Positions 62,444 through 64,000 of a stretch of 64,000 bases of DNA are shown piece by piece. This stretch comes from Elizabethkingia miricola (GTDB lineage Bacteria; Bacteroidota; Bacteroidia; Flavobacteriales; Weeksellaceae): positions 1 through 64,000 of the forward strand of contig NZ_LSGQ01000007.1 of assembly GCF_001675285.1 (NCBI RefSeq), written 5' to 3'. Position numbers and translations under genes: made by a program. Each line of letters begins with the position of its first letter. Positions within the stretch are counted from its first letter, which is position 1. A model generated the notes under the pieces. It saw only the letters and a list, made by a program, of their open reading frames with translations. It was not told the origin of the DNA and made no database searches.

Positions 62444-63640
62444 TTATTTAGCGTTTTTCTGCTTTAATTCCTCCTTATCCTTTTCAGAAGGATTCCATAC
62501 TTTGATTTCAGAATCTTTAGTAATACCAGAAAGTACCTGTACGTTGATACCATCACTAGCACCAAGAGTTATATATACTTTTTTAAACTTACCGTCTTTT
62601 TGTTTTACCTCTACGAAAGCTTTGTCTTTGTTGTTCTGTTTTTCATACTGGATAAGAGATTCATCCAAAAGAAGAGCATTTTTCTGGCTGTTCATAATGA
62701 TTTCGCCATTGGCAGAGAATCCTGCGCGGATATACTCGTTGTTAGGATTGAATACATCTGCTTCCAGAGGGAATTTAATACTTCCTGTTTCATCCTTTCC
62801 TTTAGGAGCAATTAACGTTAGCTTTCCAGGAAAAGTCTTATTTTGTAAAGCCCCGATAATGATATTCATATTCATTCCTTCTTTTAGTCTTCCGGCCTGC
62901 GCTTCATCGATAGTACCTTTAAAAATAAGTGAATTAAGGTCAGCAACAGTACAAATAGTTGTTCCGGCATTGAAGTTATTTGCTTCGATAACCTGGCTTC
63001 CTTCTTTTACAGGAATTTCCAGAATAGTACCATTAAGCTTGGAACGAACCTGGGTTGTTGCCAGACTTTGTAATTCTGGTGTAGATCCGGTTCTGGCAAT
63101 CTGAAGGCGCTTTTCAGCTGTTCTTAACTGTTGCTCTGCAATTGATACAGATTGTGCAGCACCTTTATATTGTTGTTCAGCATTGTAATATTCTTGTTTG
63201 GAAATTACACCCTGTGCAAAAAGCCTTTTTTGCATATCGTACTGCTTTTGCTGATTGTTTAAAGTAATTTTAGCATTGCCAATCTGCAATTCAGCGTCCT
63301 TTATAGACTGTTGTGCAGCATTCATCTCAGAAATACTAGGTACAACATTAATTGTAGCGATTAATTGTCCTGCTGTTACTTTATCTCCTTGTTTTACGTG
63401 GATAGATTTTATAATCCCGGGAATATTTGGTTTTATCTCAACCTCCCTGCGTGGCACAATTGTCCCAGTTGCAAGCACCTTATCCTCCAGTGTTTGTATA
63501 GTAGGTTTACGTGTTAAGAAGGCCTCTTCCTTCGCAGAATTGGACGAGATCATATAACTGATACCTTTAAAAAGAACCAGCAATAGGATAATTCCTAAGA
63601 TGATATAAATGATTTTTTTGAAGTTGAGCTTCTTTTTCAT
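62444..63640 (-). CDS. RND efflux periplasmic adaptor subunit
   Basis: This 398-residue membrane fusion protein (HlyD/AcrA family) links an inner membrane pump to an outer membrane channel. It has an N-terminal membrane anchor (about 8-32, IIYIILGIILLLVLF), a lipoyl half (GIIKSIHVKQGDKVTAGQLIATI), a long coiled coil (about 105-195, Gln-rich), the second lipoyl half and a beta-barrel domain. The sequence GTIVPRREVEIKPNIPG is typical of MacA-like adaptors. In this order the pump subunits would follow on the left, but the next gene is convergent, so its partners must be elsewhere or upstream beyond the window. Confidence 0.93.
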   Translation of the reverse strand: MKKKLNFKKIIYIILGIILLLVLFKGISYMISSNSAKEEAFLTRKPTIQTLEDKVLATGTIVPRREVEIKPNIPGIIKSIHVKQGDKVTAGQLIATINVVPSISEMNAAQQSIKDAELQIGNAKITLNNQQKQYDMQKRLFAQGVISKQEYYNAEQQYKGAAQSVSIAEQQLRTAEKRLQIARTGSTPELQSLATTQVRSKLNGTILEIPVKEGSQVIEANNFNAGTTICTVADLNSLIFKGTIDEAQAGRLKEGMNMNIIIGALQNKTFPGKLTLIAPKGKDETGSIKFPLEADVFNPNNEYIRAGFSANGEIIMNSQKNALLLDESLIQYEKQNNKDKAFVEVKQKDGKFKKVYITLGASDGINVQVLSGITKDSEIKVWNPSEKDKEELKQKNAK

Positions 63641-63731
63641 ATAATTATTATTTTTTTATTAATAGAAATTAATGGGTAATGAATCAGTCGTTTGTGAATG
63701 TGTCAATGAGTGAATTGTGAATAATTAATTT

Positions 63732-64000
63732 TTATGATTTTAAAAGATTACTTAGTAAAATGAATGTTGATACGATATAATTTCCTAATTCTGTCAATTC
63801 TTCTGGTTTTATATAATTTCTTTCAATAATAACCTCGCAGCAGGTATCGATTTCTACTATTGAGCCTCTTGCGATTTCATAAAATCTGTTTCTTTCTGTT
63901 TTTGATTTTCTGGATGACCCTTCGGATATATTTAATAGTACTGATGTTGATGCTCGTTTCAGTTGGCTTTTTAAATTAAAATTTTCAGAATCAGGTAATT
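63732..64000 (-). CDS. Four-helix-bundle protein (23S rRNA intervening-sequence family), partial
   Basis: The minus strand is open from the window end to a TAA at 63734-63732, giving the last 88 residues of a gene cut off at 64000. The sequence LKSQLKRASTSVLLNISEGS, then RKSKTERNRFYEIARGSIVE matches the four-helix-bundle (IVS/S23) family. Family members were first found inside 23S rRNA intervening sequences but are often free-standing; their function is unknown. The start lies outside the window. It is 91 bases upstream of the RND adaptor on the same strand. Confidence 0.85.
   Translation of the reverse strand, partial: LPDSENFNLKSQLKRASTSVLLNISEGSSRKSKTERNRFYEIARGSIVEIDTCCEVIIERNYIKPEELTELGNYIVSTFILLSNLLKS

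Overview
The window looks like chromosomal DNA of a Bacteroidota bacterium of the class Flavobacteriia, most likely the Weeksellaceae (Elizabethkingia/Chryseobacterium group). The reasons are low GC, two SusC/SusD pairs, Bacteroidota promoter boxes of the form TAnnTTTG just upstream of many genes, almost no Shine-Dalgarno sequences, and flavobacterial families such as head GIN, DUF3822, LA_2272 surface repeats and an S16 protein with a long tail. The genus call is inference. No phage, CRISPR array, tRNA, rRNA or classical insertion sequence was seen.

Layout. 1-598: noncoding, with a degenerate GGTTATAA array, a palindrome and a terminator. 599-6121: SusC/SusD pair plus a small lipoprotein, with no enzyme attached. 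6187-13478: M3 peptidase, head GIN lipoprotein, a KefB/KefF-like antiporter pair and a LemA/TPM/TPM operon. 13559-20197: folA, ddl-coaD-TRIC, and a PASTA protein with rluD and hemW. 20298-30300: fucosidase, murI, an mdaB/ygiN-like quinone pair, patatin, DUF3822-rsmD, a deletion scar joining the ends of two genes, an Smr protein, a phosphodiesterase and truA. 30313-35972: an ABC exporter, a GreA-like protein, an S41 protease and rpsP-rimM. 36169-42814: an HTH regulator divergent from an LA_2272 protein and a CDP-alcohol transferase, then asnS, rpoN and an ECF sigma factor with its membrane partner. 43001-43305: RNase P RNA, tail to tail with ppk2. 44328-53330: YcaQ/AlkX-like glycosylase, DUF1573, valS, a GIY-YIG nuclease bracketed by inverted repeats, DUF4241, a ribokinase-like kinase, hydrolases and a membrane protein. 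53434-62369: a polysaccharide utilisation locus. 62444-64000: an RND adaptor and a partial four-helix-bundle gene.

How the genes work together. The clearest functional unit is the second SusC/SusD locus. A GH144-like (PF10091) lipoprotein and a GH3 glucosidase follow it directly, which suggests uptake and breakdown of beta-1,2-glucan, with an esterase at the end. Housekeeping genes for translation (rpsP, rimM, asnS, valS, truA, rluD, rsmD, rnpB), the cell wall (murI, ddl) and cofactors (coaD, folA, hemW) fill much of the rest.

The least explained feature is the GIY-YIG gene at 48927-49310. It is flanked by inverted copies of a structured repeat containing TGTCA(C/G)GCTGAGC, and its last ~20 codons lie inside one of those copies. 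This resembles a REP/RAYT-type nuclease-repeat association, but with a GIY-YIG enzyme. The scar at 28149-28450 and several operator-like inverted or direct repeats are also worth a second look.
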